64,000 bases of DNA from Eunapius fragilis (GCA_963681505.1 OY811973.1:5180128-5244127), one strand, 5' to 3'. Counted from the stretch's first letter, positions 48,045-61,384 are shown. Numbers and translations are program-made. Notes: generated by a model from the sequence alone, not told the origin.

Positions 48045-48710
48045 TGTGTGTGTGTGAATTAAACTCATGTTGGTCTAATGTGTAGGTTAGGTGGTTGGTT
48101 GTGCTGGAATGTCAGTGGGGCAAAAATATGGGAGGGGTGGGGCACTCGCCCCATCAATGAAACTATGCTGGTGTGGAGGGTCATTGGGAATGCACACACG
48201 GTTTCTTAGTGTGTACTGGTGTGTGGTTGGTGGAGAGTATGAGTTGGGTGTGTATACTGATGGGGGTTATATAGTAGTGTATGCTGGGAGTGTACGCTCA
48301 TGTTGGTGGTGAAAAATGTTATTTGGTGTGTTGGGCGAGTAATATAGAATTCTGAGTGTGACTGTGTGTTTTGTGAACCTGGAGTGCACACTTGTTAGTA
48401 TCTGTGGGTTATGTGTGTAATGGTGAGCATAATACTGTGCAGGACAACATTAACTCACCGATATGCTTGATCACATGGTGGCCATGTTTCTCGAAGATTG
48501 CTGAAGTCATACTAGCTGAAGTTTCCCAGGTGTGATAAAGCCAGTATGCTAAAACCCAAGCACCATACAATGGTAGATGTAAAGAGCATAGCATACTAGT
48601 GTGGCATACATGTAAATACTAATTTATGCACCCCAAGAAGCCACAAGACAGAAGCAAAAAGGATACACAAGCATTAAATAATTTGCCATTCCTTTCATAG
48701 CACGGACCGG
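47165..48710 (-). repeat. Right arm of the large inverted repeat
   Basis: Inverse partner of 1-2450 without the G-rich insertions. It contains a TG microsatellite at 47981-48055 where the left arm has a short CA tract (about 1532-1560), so the tract has expanded or shrunk since the duplication. Confidence 0.88.
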
Positions 48711-49520
48711 TCCACTCCTATTAGGCTTACTCATCAGAAAACATGCGCTCCTAACTTCTAACGGCAATATATGTGCAGTACTTTCAGATAGTACGAACAG
48801 GTTGATCAAAGGATGAGGTCATGATTCTGGCGGTATACTGTGGTTAATTGGTTCCTGAATTTTTTTTTTTTTGGGGGGGGGGGGGAGGGCAAATTGTCTG
48901 GCAGTGGAAAGAGTACAGTATAGTATGGGATCGCAGTTCCCGGCCCCCATCGGTGTCAGCGCTTAAACAACTAGTATTATGGTGAACGTGTATGTAAGCA
49001 TAGTACTGATGCATATCCGCCACTTCTATAACAGGCCATTCGGCATTTAGTAACAATCCGCAAATGCAATTGTACATAACTCACCTTTACAAAGAAGTGG
49101 TTGGTCGTCTATGTGCTAATTGATGCGCATCCACTGGCCTGATGGGTAATGCTGCTATTGAAGCTAATTAGCTAACGGCAGTGTTGAAATTATAATTACC
49201 TGCGATAGTAATTAAATTTTTTGCATAACGTTGCTTAATTATAACGCACTGAAAAATACAATTCAAATTTTTTTTTTTTTTTCTATTAATAATTATTATT
49301 ATAATACATGTATACGATTGAACTAAATCATACAAAAAAAAAACTCTTCATCATCCCCATTCATTGTCCCCATTACTGAAGCTGAATTGCCTCTCTGAAT
49401 GGTATTTTCAGACCGATTTGTATTATTATTTAGCCGGATACAAGAGATTACACGAATACAAGGCTGAATATTTTATAAAATGGTAATGGCGGTGGCGGTT
49501 GTACACGCCATCTAGGCCTA
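48711..49520. other. Intergenic stretch, no gene seen
   Basis: Includes a T-run followed by a G-run (48860-48885) and AT-rich sequence. No motif was recognised. Confidence 0.5.
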
Positions 49521-49524
49521 TTCC

Positions 49525-49720
49525 ATGCCTAACCGCAACCAGTCCCAGAACTCAAGACCGAAGCGGGCGCCTCCCTGCTGTCCCTGCAATGGCATCAACG
49601 CCCTTTGCAACTTTTGCTCGTGTGCGAAGGCTGGACGAGCTGCACATGTTGCCATCCGGCAAAACATGGTAAGTGCTCCAATGGGTCGGTGTTCTCTCAT
49701 GGCAGCGCCCCGACGGCGAC
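49525..49720 (+). pseudogene. Cysteine-rich N-terminal fragment of a LINE-type protein
   Basis: The frame MPNRNQSQNSRPKRAPPCCP continues into CNGINALCNFCSCAKAGR. After one frame change it continues CTCCHPAKHGKCSN. The pattern C-x2-C..C-x2-C-x-C-x-K-A-G-R..C-x2-C..GKC is one I associate with the start of LINE proteins in sponge and cnidarian genomes. The frameshift and the missing polymerase make it a relic. It pairs with the C-terminal fragment at 51090-51395. Confidence 0.5.
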
Positions 49721-49839
49721 GAAGGTATAATCACAACCGCTTCCAAGGTCTACCGCTCGCTCTCTTGAAACACAGCAGCTGTCATCGTCACAACCATTTT
49801 TACGGCAGCTGCAAGCGTCCTCGGAGCCGATGGCTTCAC

Positions 49840-50224
49840 AGGGGCGGATGCAGGATTTGGCGAGGGGGGGGGGGCGGTCCGACATGAATAATTGATGAGG
49901 AGGAGGGTGCATTCAACCTTGATGGGTACTAATAATAGAGCACGAATCAAAATAACTGCGGAAAGAATCGCTCTATATTACGACCGTGGGTTAGCATTTT
50001 GGAATACATTTACCTTACGTACAAATACCAGCCTACTATATCTCGCAATTTACAGAACTAAAATATAGTACTAACCAACGAATAAGCAATAAGAATAAGC
50101 TATTTAGCAACTTCACGAAGTGCACTCCGTAGAAATGTATATCTCACGTGCGACACGTCATATGCTAGTTATATTCATATTCAGGTTCGAGGGTGAGGGG
50201 GGGGGGGGGGTCCAGACACCCTGG

Positions 50225-50258
<34 letters not shown>

Positions 50259-50268
50259 TGGATCCGCT
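49840..50268. repeat. G-run repeat borders and AT-rich filler
   Basis: CAGGGGCGGATGCAGGATTT with a G-run at 49839-49875, and a C-run element with border CCCCTGGATCCGCTACTCAC at 50225-50270. Between them is AT-rich non-coding sequence. Confidence 0.7.
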
Positions 50269-50269
50269 A

Positions 50270-50432
50270 CTCACAGCAAAAAAAAAGGCGCAAATCATAT
50301 TTTGATTTCACAAGTGATTTGTTTTTTCATACCTGTACCAAAATGATAACAGTTTTGATACAGATATGAAAAAACAAATCACTTGTGGAATCAAAATATG
50401 ATTTGCGTCTTTTTTTTGCTGTGACTGGCTTC
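50270..50432. repeat. Fold-back, about 160 bp
   Basis: CAGCAAAAAAAAAGGCGCAA..TCACAAGTGATTTG pairs with CAAATCACTTGTG..TTGCGTCTTTTTTTTGCTG. The loop is near 50345. Family distinct from the 4740 MITE. Confidence 0.9.
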
Positions 50433-51089
50433 AGAGCATTCGTCATCACTCCCGAGCCCCCCAGCATCATCCTACACTCAAAGCCCGCAGCCGTCAGTAT
50501 GTCATCACAGCCCTGGCCCCGATGATCTATTTCAACCCTCTTGCACATCAGTACTCCCGACGCCTTTGTCCCAGTTCCAACTACCGTCATCACTCTCTCC
50601 ATGCTTGTGGTCTATTTCCTGGGGCAGTGCCGATTACACGGTTACAGGATTAGGATCTTTTTATCTGCTCTCTCTGTCACCAACTGGTGTCAAACACCAG
50701 ATCAAGATCACACTCTAAACGTTTTTTTTCCTTCAAAAAACAGTCTATAGCCAATTCAAACGCTCAAGAAACGAACACAAACTTAGGTACCTTGTGCACT
50801 TGACGGTGCAAATTTAGCAAATTTACGTGCACTTGGCGGTCAAAGAGTTAATTGCTTTTCTGCTGAGGCACAACGTCAATCATGTATACTGCTAACCTTA
50901 AACGGAATAGTTTGCAGCGCATATATTAGAGCAGCTTATTCGTTCAACCACCAATGACATCCTTAAAAATATCCAGTGATACAAATGGGTAATTCCATAA
51001 ACATATTGCCACCCTTTTAGCATCATAGTCTAGTTTGGAAATGCTACTTTCCCCATGTGCTCTCCCTATAGGAACAGGTTTTCAATACC

Positions 51090-51395
51090 TACACCCCTCA
51101 AATAGACGACCTCAACTATCTGCCTGCTACTGTTCCCACAAAGAAACGAGCCTATGAGCAAAGGATCCATGAAGTTGAGCATGCTTCCTTCACCCCACTC
51201 ATCTTCTCTGCCACCGGTGGCTTAGGAAGGGAGGCCACAGTGGTCTACAAACGTATTGCTGCCCAGCTCTCAACAAAATGGGGCCACTCATTAGTTCAAC
51301 CATGGCCTGGATCCGATGCCATCTTTCCTTCTCCCTCCTACGCTCCTCCATCAGGTGCATCAGAGGAGCTCGATCATCTTTAGGCCATGCATGCC
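51090..51395 (+). pseudogene. LINE-type retrotransposon C-terminal fragment
   Basis: Reads YLPATVPTKKRAYEQRIHEV, then EHASFTPLIFSATGGLGREA and TVVYKRIAAQLSTKWG, then after a frameshift WIRCHLSFSLLRSSIRCIRG. This is the extreme C-terminus I recall for the same LINE family as 11937-12220. The reverse-transcriptase core between 49720 and 51090 is missing, so the copy is internally deleted. 51396-52197 holds repeat scraps and no gene. Confidence 0.7.
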
Positions 51396-52197
51396 TTTAA
51401 CCACTCCCCTGTTGACCGGATAGTAAAGGTTGCACAGGTCTCATCCAGTCTTTAGTTTGTTGACTGCATGACTACCACCTATTGTATATCCTGATTGTAT
51501 ATTAGTATACATGGTGTATCCAAGCATTATATATATTTACTATAATTGAGTCTGATTAAAAAAATAATAATAAAAAGATCTATGCGCCACTCCCACTTTC
51601 CACGTAGCGGTGGTGTAATCCATCCGCAGCGGTTGGAAATCTGGGTCTGGGTTCGAGACTACTTGATCGAGCTTGATCAAACTAATATATCAAAGTTAAA
51701 TATCACTACCTTTGGTATATGAAAAAAAAAAAACGATAGCGTATATACTGCGTTTTTTGCACAGAGATACATCTTGGCTCAGAATGTTGGTTTGGCTGTG
51801 AATATGGGACAATGTGTTAAATACGTGCCGTATTCTGATTTATCCGTCGCCCCCTCCCTCCATCACACTGTGCCGCCCCGAAACACTGGATCTGCCACTG
51901 GGATACCAGATCAATGCGAAATGTCCGCAAAAGAGGTATGTATTACATGGCCGTACTAGACAACTTATAAAATTGGGGTGGCTATATGACCGGGGGTGGG
52001 TGCGGAGGGGGCGTGCCCTCCCGCCCACCAAAGGGGGGTTTGGGGGAACGCTGTAAGCTCCCGCAATGGAGTCTTTCCTTATTTGTTGTTGGCAAAACTG
52101 AACATTAAATGCAGAAATTGACCCGGCTGTTTACGGTATAGCATCGATCTATCAGTGCATGGTATGGCTATTATTAATGTTAGTACATTGATACAAC

Positions 52198-53530
52198 TTA
52201 CACTAAAATCAAAAATTGCATACATAGATGCGTGCACGTAATATAAAACACTGACAAGTCTTCATACAAACTAAATCTGTGACGGCTGGCATTACGGCCC
52301 ACAAATTCGTAGACTACACTTTGAATATCAAGCAGATCCATTTCACCTTGGTGGTTGTGCAGTATCATGCACCAGGTCAGTCTTGGTTGATTCATAGTGC
52401 TCCTGAGCCATGCCTTCAAGCGTCGAAGGGCACTGAACGACCTTTCACTTATTGCATTGATAGCAGGCATCACGAACTAGAATTCTTTTTTTAAGCTTGA
52501 TGACTTTAGTGTATCACTTATGCTGTATTGAATTAAGAGATGCAGGAATGCCAATGCCTTTAAGTTTGGCACCTCCATTTAGATTCTTTACTTCAAGTCC
52601 AACATTATAATGGAGGATGGAAAGCTGCATGACGTGGCCAAACGATCTTGGTTAAAGTCGTCAGTGTTCAACTGCAAAACATCACTGTAATCTTCTAACT
52701 TATATAGACTTGGCATTGCACAGCAGTTCTTCCAATTTGCACAGCACCTTATAGATCAAAGCGATGAGTTATTGCGTTTATAACATGATCTAAGCTAACT
52801 TCGTAGTGTGTTTTCCTGTAAACGTCTTCAATGGATGCTTGCATCTCTGGAATTGAGGATCCCACTTCCACTTCCAATTTCCTAGGTACCTTTCGCTGGA
52901 GACGAAGAGTTGGCTCTTCGATCCCACAGTGCTAGCTGTCTTTTCCTATTCATGGATTTCCACAAGGCAATGAAAGATTCTTCTGATCTCATGGTCTCAA
53001 GAATTGTCAGTGTCATTTTCATAACACTTTGGCCATGTCACAAGCTGATCGGATGATCGAGCCTTGCAATGTTTTATATAGGTTGTCTGCCATGTTGAAT
53101 ACTATACGCCCCAACTCTACTCCAAAAATGAATCGATTTGTTTAGCTACACCACCTACACGAGCCCGGGCTTCACTACCTTTGGTCACTTCTTTGGTCCG
53201 AATCCAAGTTTCACCCACTGCTTCATAGTTATCTGCAATTTGAGTCAAAGCAGCAGCACGAACCAGTCCAATGAGTAGGAGCTAGATATCGTATTCCTGG
53301 TGAATCTAAAGCAATTAATGTCATTTGTGTCCTTTTCAAAAATCACTTGCCACCTCGGAGATTTTTTGATCAGCTTCGTCATTTCTTCGATAGTGTCTAA
53401 TGTATCACGGATGATTACATTTGCCTTTACTGCATGCGTCTTGAACAGCTAAGTTCAGAGCATGGCCATAGCAATGGGTATACAAAGCTCTATGCTATTT
53501 TCGAAGTATAGCAGTTGCTACACCTGTTTT
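52198..53530 (-). pseudogene. hAT-family transposase pseudogene
   Basis: Read on the minus strand from 53530 down: RALYTHCYGHALNLAVQDAC; TLDTIEEMTKLIKKSPRWQV; SPGIRYLAPTHWT; LVRAAALTQIADNYEAVGET; GVELGRIVFNMADNLYKTLQ; KLEVEVGSSIPEMQASIEDV with YRKTHYEVSLDHVINAITHR; and finally NAISERSFSALRRLKAWLRS with RLTWCMILHNH, the hAT dimerisation domain. The order matches hAT transposases of the ZMYM/TTF-type group. Several stops and frame changes show it is dead. Its 5' side is cut by or adjacent to the MITE at 53547. Confidence 0.9.
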
Positions 53531-53546
53531 ACAACCGCTATACTAC

Positions 53547-53816
53547 ACAAGTAATAAAAACATTCTCTATACGAGAAGGTTGGTGGCATATAGGAATCAA
53601 AGGTGATGGTGCAAGGGAACAAGGCTTCTGATTGAAAGGGAAAAATGACATTGACCTATATTAGCAGCATGTTGTCACATTTAACTGTGTGTGCTAATAT
53701 AGGTCTATTTCATTTTCCCCTTTCAATCAGAAGCCTTGGTCCCTTGCATTTTACACCACCATCTCCTTTGATTCCTATATAAACCTTTTCGTAAAGAGAA
53801 TTATTTTATTACTTGT
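53547..53816. repeat. Fold-back MITE, family A copy 2
   Basis: Begins ACAAGTAATAAAAACATTCT and ends with the inverse. Arms of about 120 bp share GTTGGTGGCATATAGGA with copy 1 at 4740-5032. The loop is near 53665-53690. Confidence 0.9.
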
Positions 53817-53894
53817 TTCCTAAATTTTTCTGGTGGTTTTTGGTATTGTATTTAGTTTATAGACACCAGGTAGCAAGAACTGACGTCATCTGGC

Positions 53895-54262
53895 GCGATC
53901 ATAAAGATAACACTGATGCGGACACATCCTGAAGCGATTGGTATACTTGGCATTCTTTACAAACGTGAGTTATGCCATCCCGAAGGAAGACGACGACAAC
54001 GACAACGGAGGAGAAATTTTAGATGGGACTGGGCAAATCATGCGACGGATCGCACCATGCCACTTCAAGACAAGAGTGACATGGTGCGTCGTCGCATGCG
54101 ATTACCTTAATAGTGGCGGATCCAGGATTTGGGAGGGGGGCACAATGGAAGGTGTGGCTATAGGTGGGGCAGAGTAATGAGCGGCGCCGCCCCGGGGAGG
54201 GTGCCCCCCCTCCCGCCCAGCTACTGTAGGGGGGTATGGGGGAGCGCTGTAAGCTCCCCATC
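53895..54262 (+). repeat. Dispersed GAA/ACGAC-core repeat followed by a G-rich element
   Basis: 53895-54060 is a copy of the family at 5860-6110 and 63570-63770 (GTGAGTTATGCCATCCCGAA, a purine/ACGACGACAACG run, GGGACTGGGCAAATC). 54113-54262 begins TAGTGGCGGATCCAGGATTT and ends near GCTGTAAGCTCCC, a phrase also present at 52045-52065. Confidence 0.6.
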
Positions 54263-54441
54263 CACCCCAGAAGCTTTGCAATTTTAGCGTTTCGGTATAA
54301 AAATCCTATAGCATTTATAACGATGAGGTTTAATTAAAAGTCCACAACATTATACACTCCGTTGCATGTGAAGTCGTTTGCAGAGCCGACCTGGTCTGCC
54401 TGGTCTTCGATTACTATAGCGCAACTAGCATTGGTTGCACG

Positions 54442-54533
54442 TAGTCTCGTACCCAGACCCTCAATCCCACAGCTGCGGGTGGATGATGTAATCCACCCGC
54501 AGCTGTGGGATTGAGGGTCTGGGTACGAGACTA
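54442..54533. repeat. Near-perfect 92-bp palindrome
   Basis: TAGTCTCGTACCCAGACCCT..CCACAGCTGCGGGTGGAT pairs with its inverse ending AGGGTCTGGGTACGAGACTA. A diverged half occurs at 51605-51665 (GGTCTGGGTTCGAGACTAC). Confidence 0.93.
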
Positions 54534-54539
54534 GGTTGC

Positions 54540-56256
54540 GTAATACACGTGGCCTGCAGATTGCAGATGTAATACCGTGCCTGCGCTGTTAAATTGTTAA
54601 TTAGTGGAATTGTTCAATCCTTCCCCCCCCCCCCCACCCGTATCCTCCATTTGCCTGATCGCAATTACATTCAGTGAAGGCAAGAGGCTAAGCCTTCTAA
54701 GCCTTCCAGGCGCAATTTTTAGTAACACGCCTACTTTAACAAGGCCCCCCCATGTCCATGCCTTCTTTTCTCCTAAGAACTTCATGATCAGTATATATTT
54801 ATATAAAAATTCATGTCAAACCAATAAAAATAATTTCAAAAGTTGATAACTACATGTAGTAGATCTAGATAATACCATCACTTTCAAATGAAGTGAAATG
54901 AGTGCCTTCATGCCCCACAGAATACACACTGCATCTGTCATCTTGAAATATATTGTTTATTGTAGATGAATGAATCAATGCGTTCATTCATAAACGTTTA
55001 CAGAGGCGTAAATGGATTCATTTCTATATATCCTTTCACCTCAGACCTGCTGTATCATAGAACTCTTTCTTAATCGAATCAGGTCCAAACTGATGTAACC
55101 CAATTTCAACTTGCTTCATCATTTAAATGTGGTTTTTTTTTTCGAGATCATGGTGAAGCAAATGGTTTATAAACTGAATCCTACAAATCTAATGTAAAAT
55201 CATTGATAATTCAAAATCAACCTTTTACGTTCTCTCTAGACTTTCAGGTAGACTAGCCACTAGACTAGGGCAGCCTATAAGTCTATCACAACAAACCAGA
55301 TCTATGGTAGATTGAACTTTGACCCTGATCAGAGCCAACTCCAGGGCCAAGGGTATGTTTTTTAACTTTGTTGTGTGTATCTAATGCATGTATTTCATGT
55401 ATTTATGTATTCCGGTTCATTAATATTACTATCTTTTACACTGTGTTAATTTAGATCGCACCTACGCGTAGGCGCGTTAACCTACATGTTGGCATTACAA
55501 ATCACTTAATTCCAACAAATGAACAGCCAGCTAACGCTTGAAGTAACAACGATCAATATAGCAAAGAGGGCTACTTGCCAAGTGGTGGCAGAAAACAACG
55601 CCAGCATGCTGCTAGTGCTACGCACACTCTGGCTGGGGCACGCCTTCATTTAGCTCGAGTTGTTCCGATTTACAAAAAACTTGCTAGAAGCATTCTTCGA
55701 TTTTTAGGCAGTTATAATTCAAACTCTTTTTGCCACCCACACACGATTTCCAACTTTATACTATTTGTCATCAAGATCGTGGGCAATTTTTGTACGCCCC
55801 TCTATCTCGATCGTGTATATAAAGAGCCGATGATTGAGTGTGCTCTTAAAACGAAGCTCTATGCTTATAAGTGCTCCATTATTCGAGTTGGAAGTTTTAT
55901 ACGACATTGAATGCGAGGACCATAGGTCACAATGAAACACCTACGTGTAGGCTTTTACGGCACCTTTCGCCTACATGCAGGCGTTCGTTCTATGCATCAT
56001 TAATATTGAATTTACAGGACTGTATTTGAGAAGTAACACCCATCTTTTACACACTGAATAATAAACTTTGATACACTAGGGTATCATTTAGTTATGTTTT
56101 GTATTACTCTCATTATTAGCGTTTGGTAAATAACTTAGTACTGTAGATGTGAAGTGCTGGAATGAGATGAATCAATGTGACCATCAATTATATGTGGTCA
56201 ATTCATCATAGTTAGGATATGTGTTTTAGTACTTCATTTGCATTCGTTCACTACAG
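54540..56256. other. Spacer upstream of the ankyrin exons
   Basis: No gene recognised; a 111-codon frame at 55575 has no motif I know. Two blocks, 55462-55495 and 55935-55985, share palindromic words CCTACGCGTAGGC and CCTACGTGTAGG in direct order about 470 bp apart. Earlier exons of the ankyrin gene may be hidden here. Confidence 0.4.
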
Positions 56257-59200
56257 CTAGTTGAAGCATGCAGGACTGGAGATGTGAGAGCTGTCCAGCA
56301 GCTCCTGTCAAGTGGTGTAGATGTGAACGATAAGTACAGGGAGGTATGTACATGTATATGTTGAGTATGGGGAGGTATGTATTAAGTATGGGAGGTATGT
56401 ACATGGGTATGTGAGTATGGGGAGGTATGTACTTGTGTACGTTGACAGTATTAATGAGACCAAAGAATTGATTTTGTCCGCATGCTTGTAGTTTCCATGC
56501 TGAAAAGGTCTTAATGTATGCTGTTTACATTACACATGTAGGACATGTATGTGTTGTTTAGTATATACATGTTAATGACATTTGTTTCATTCCTGTATCT
56601 GTCATCTGTGTATCCCACTCATCCTTCATCAGGGGGTAAGTTACATGTATGCATGTGGATGGCATTTGAGTTGTTTTCATGTAGAGTGTCTAACAGTAGC
56701 TATGGGGAGGTGGTGACTACATGCATATCATCATTCATCAGGTTTGAATTATAACATGCAGACTACAATATCCATGTTTACAGGTTATACTATATTAAAA
56801 ATAATAAACCACCTGAACTAGCCAGAGGGTAACATGATACATGTACAGTGAAAAAGAAAGTTTCACACCTACTGCTTTGACCTGCACATAACTACTGCGA
56901 TGGCATATGTGTATTGATCCTTGATATCCACAATTATTGGGTGAGAACTGAGGTTACCAATACTCTATACTGTTCCTCAATACACGCAAAAGAACTATTC
57001 ATTATGATATCCAGTCTGTTAACAATGAAGTGGCCTGACTCCCAGTAGCCGCTTAAAAAAAGAACAATGCGTAGCTGGTTGCAATAAGTAATGTCTTAGT
57101 TGAATACAAATGCCAAGGTTGGGACATGGTGCAGCAGAGAAATAAGGAAACAAGCTCGCTATGCAGCTGTATGGGCTAATGCCAAGGTTAAGAGACTCTG
57201 GGGGGATAATTTTAGCTTGAGTGGATTCAGGAAATAGCCATAAATGGAATTTGCACTGCTGGAATGATGATGTGCATGCCTGTATGCCAATGGAACAAAT
57301 AAATGGTGTGTAATGCAATTGGGACTGCTGTAAGATTACCATTGTAATATGATATTTGAATTGAATCTGAAGGCATTCTCAAGAATATAGGACAGTGTTG
57401 TGCTATGCCCAAAGTAAGACCTTATTTCAGTACTGATTTAGTCTCAGTAGCAAGACCATTATGTATTCTGAGGCTAATGTAGCATTCATGTTCTATCTCC
57501 CCGCCTTAAAAGCAAAAGCATGTGCATGCATAGTCTAGCATCCTTAAATATATAATTATTAAATGTGTGAAGGGATGATAGGCACACCTTTTCATGCAAC
57601 CAGAGCCCAATCCTCATTCCATAAAAAACTGCACTGAAGTGGGATAACCTGCAGAGTTATCATATCCCTGATCAATCTATAGTTAGTTAATGACATCTTT
57701 GTGGGAATGTCCTGTGCAAGAAACTTTATATTTATGTACGTGTATTTGTGTGCACATGCTTAGCGTTTAATAGCAGTGTACTGACTTGTGTCTTACACAT
57801 GTGGTGTACTCCTGTTAAAGACCATTGTGATGAAGACCTTTCCCTTTCCAAAGGCTCTAAAGTACAACCGTCTCTGAGACATACATTCTGTGGTGTGCCA
57901 AACTCTTCATAGTGCACCATGAAATCTTATGTATGAGTCTAATCTACTATCCAATTTTCTTTTTTGCATGACTTAGATGATACTCCACATGCCACTTCTG
58001 ACTCCTCATACTTGTGTATCTTAATAATGTCTTTCTGTGTGCATGTTAATAAGTTTTGTTTCATTTCTCCATATGACCTCTGTGAAACCCACTCATCCAT
58101 CATCAGGGGGTACGTTAAGCACGTATTTGTATTCATGATTGAGTAGTGTTTGTGTACAATTGTGATTGGTACATGGTGACTACAAACAATGATTTATGCA
58201 CTTAATTTAGTCAATCTGTGTACATGTAAGTATGCTTCTAACATAACTGGCTCATTGAACAAGTATATAAAAACATTGTCTACAAAATATTGGTGGCTAT
58301 CTTATTATGATCATGTCTAAGTATAATTGCCTCAATAAATGTGTATGATAGTATATATGTATTCAAATAGATGTAGTGTAAAAACATACATATAATACAT
58401 GTTAATAACTTCTGTTTCATTCATGCATTTGCAATTTGTATTTCCCACTCATCTGTCATCAATTCGTAAGTATTTGTATTGTGCATTGAGTTGTTGTAAT
58501 GAAGGTGGTCTAAACTTAGTAATGGGGAGCAGTGACTCAATGAAAATTTTAACTGTAAAGTGCAGATTACTATAAACAGCAAAAAGCTATCACCCACATC
58601 ACTAGTATTCTCACTTGTACCTGGAACCAGATCACCCCAAAAATCAAACCATTTGGGGTTCACTTTGGAATCTTTAACCCTGACGTAACCACCTTAATCA
58701 CCTTGAACAGCATCTAAGGAGAGTACACCACTAATGGTCTACACATTGACAATTTCTCTATGTTCATCAGCGGGAGAGTTAAAGCATGCGGATTGAGGAT
58801 ATTGAGTATTTTATATGTTGAGTGGTTTAAAAGTAACAATGGGGAAGTGGTGACTGCATTTCAACTGCTGCTTGCAATGGGCAGAACTGACACGTAATGT
58901 TATTAATGTGTTAATAACGTCACTGATCTTGTTTACCTGGTTCCCCGGCCATATCTAGTTCATGTAATCTTCACTGTTGTAATTATTACAGTGGTGCTTA
59001 TAGAGGTGGTGAGAGTATCCACTACTTGGATAGCCTGCTTGTTAAAATAGTGCTTCTTTTTCATGATTTCGTACTTCACAATTATGGCAACAAAGTGAGA
59101 CGCATTATTAAATTGTACCAATAATACATTATTCCAGGAAGAAATGGATACTTCAATGTGGCACCTCTCTTTGACTGATTTGAATATTGTGGTGGTGGTG

Positions 59201-61304
59201 ACACATATCGTTCATCTATAACTGAGTATTCATTAATTTTAACCTGTAAACTTACATGCAATTATGCAACCAACAAGATTAGCTCATTGAACAAGTGCAT
59301 AAAAAGATTTTTGACAAGAATAGTAGTTCAATCTAGAAGATTGGAAGTCAATGTTAGTGTAAAAAGCATGGGAGCAAGGTTTGATATATATTTATCTCAT
59401 GGCTGTATGTATTCATACATAAATATTGAAGACCTTCTGCATATCATTGTACAAAATGTAACCTGCATATAACCACCACCAAGCCTACTGGTATCGGAAG
59501 AACAGACAAGTAATCTTATAAATGTGTTAACATATGTGCTGAAAGTGTATATATCTATTACCATATTAATAGCTTTTGTTTCATTCCTTCACATGACATC
59601 TGCAAATCCCACTAATCCATCATCAGAAGGTAAGTTATGCATGTGGACAGTATTTGTATTGAGGATTGTACCAGGAACTAAATCAAAATCACCCATAAAA
59701 TCAATCTGTTTGGGTTCCCTTTGGCGGCTTCTACCCTGACCTAACCACCTCATTTACCTTGAATAACATCTAAGGGAGAATACAACACTAGTTCGTGTCT
59801 ACACAATGATCTTTTCATTATGTTCATCAATGGGAACGTTATGCATGAGGACAGCATTTGTATTGAGGATTGAGTATTTCGTATGTAGAGTGGTCTAAAA
59901 GTATCATCGGGGAGGTGGTGACTACATATCATCATTCAAGTATTCATTTATGTAAGACGACCTATGTGCTTACTTGCAATTATGCAACCAACAAGATTAG
60001 CTCGTTGAGCAAGTACATAAAGACATTTTCAACAAGAATAGTAGTTAACCTAGAAGATTGGAAGTCAATGGTAGTGTAAAAAGCATGGGAGCTAGGTTTT
60101 TGACATAAACCCTATTTAGCTCACCCTTTATGTATAGCACCTTACATAAATATTGAAGACATTCTGCATATCATTGTACATAATGTAACCTGCATATAAC
60201 CACCACCAAACCTACTGGTATTGGCAGAATAGACATGTATATCTTATAAAGTGTGTGTGCATGAAATTGTATTGATCTATTGGTTTTGTAGCCAACCATG
60301 TTAATATCTTTTGTTTCATTCCTTCATATGACAACTGTGAATCCCACTCATCCATCATCAGTGGGTAAGTTATGCATGTGGACAGTATTTGAATTGAAGA
60401 TTGTACCTATGATTGTACTAGGAACTAAATCACCCTTAAAATTAATCTGTTTGGGGTTCTGGCAGCTTCTACCCTGACCTAACCACCTTAACTACCTTGT
60501 ACAACATGTTAGGGGGAGTTCAATACGAGTTCATGTCTACACATTGACAATTTGTGAGAAAGTATATTTTGTATGTTGTATTACATTAGTACATGCTTAG
60601 TAACCAAGTGTTGATTGGTTAATAACTTATGGTACATGTATATGTTGGGGAAATACAAAGAACACTGGTCAACACATTGACAATTTCTCTTTCTTTTCGT
60701 TACATGAAACCCAATCATCCTTCATCAGAGGGTAAGTTATGCATGTGAGCAGTATTTGTATTGTAGGACAGAGTATTTTTTAATGTAGAGTGGTCTATGT
60801 AACATTACAAAGTTTCCCCAAAGACTAATGCCCTTAGAGCTTGATGAGAGCATAATGGAAGAATCCATACATTTAATGCTATCATACACTTTCAATATCT
60901 GTCATAATTTTACCTTCTAAAAGCATGAGGACAAACCAGTTCTCATGAATACTGTCATATCCTTATTAAAGCATCAATTAGTTTACAACAAAGTGTTATC
61001 GTGTGCTCAGTGAACAGAAGATCTGTTATCAAAGAAGTACACATGTACATGTATGAAGGCTCCATGGAAATCAAGTTGCGTTGAGTATTCCATACTCAGA
61101 GATTTTGTTCCATCTGATGTGAATGTGAACAACAATCAGTGCATTGTTTAATTCCACATGTCACCTCTATGATGCATGTGTATTGCACTGCTTTTCTTTA
61201 CCCTCACCTCCCATATGTAGGGGACACCACTGTATGTGGCAGCTGAAAATGGTCATACAGCTGTGGTGGAGATCCTTGTAAAGGCTGGAGCTGATGTGAC
61301 CAAA
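56257..61304 (+). CDS. Ankyrin-repeat protein, two exons (partial)
   Basis: Exon 56257-56343 (29 codons) reads LVEACRTGDVRAVQQLLSSG, VDVNDKYRE. Exon 61221-61304 (28 codons) reads GTPLYVAAENGHTAVVEILV, KAGADVTK. Both are phase 0, flanked by AG and GT, and the join recreates the ankyrin turn (VNDKYREGTPLYVAAENGH). Ankyrin repeats are protein-binding modules, so the role cannot be told from these alone. The intron is 4.9 kb and full of repeated cassettes. A following exon may start at 61381 (YIRDFLKSELLSDANDALCR) in phase, but it ends at a stop and may be a relic. Start and end of the gene were not found. Confidence 0.75.
56540..60760 (+). repeat. Tandemly duplicated cassettes in the ankyrin-gene intron
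   Basis: A segment around TTTGTTTCATTCCTTC, then CCCACTCATCC and ATCATCAG NNG GTAAGT, recurs at about 56566, 58040, 58399, 59554, 60297 and 60675. Longer flanking blocks recur too: GGAACTAAATCA..CTACCCTGACCTAACCACCT near 58620, 59671 and 60419; and ATGCAACCAACAAGATTAGC near 59265 and 59984, spacing about 719 bp. Unit length varies from 0.4 to 1.5 kb. Half-copies of the 4740-type MITE lie inside the units. Confidence 0.8.
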
Positions 61305-61384
61305 GTGAGTCATGTACGGTGTGGTAAAGTACTAAGAAGGTTATATCCAAATAAATTGTATTCATTGTCTTGGGTCTTAGTATA

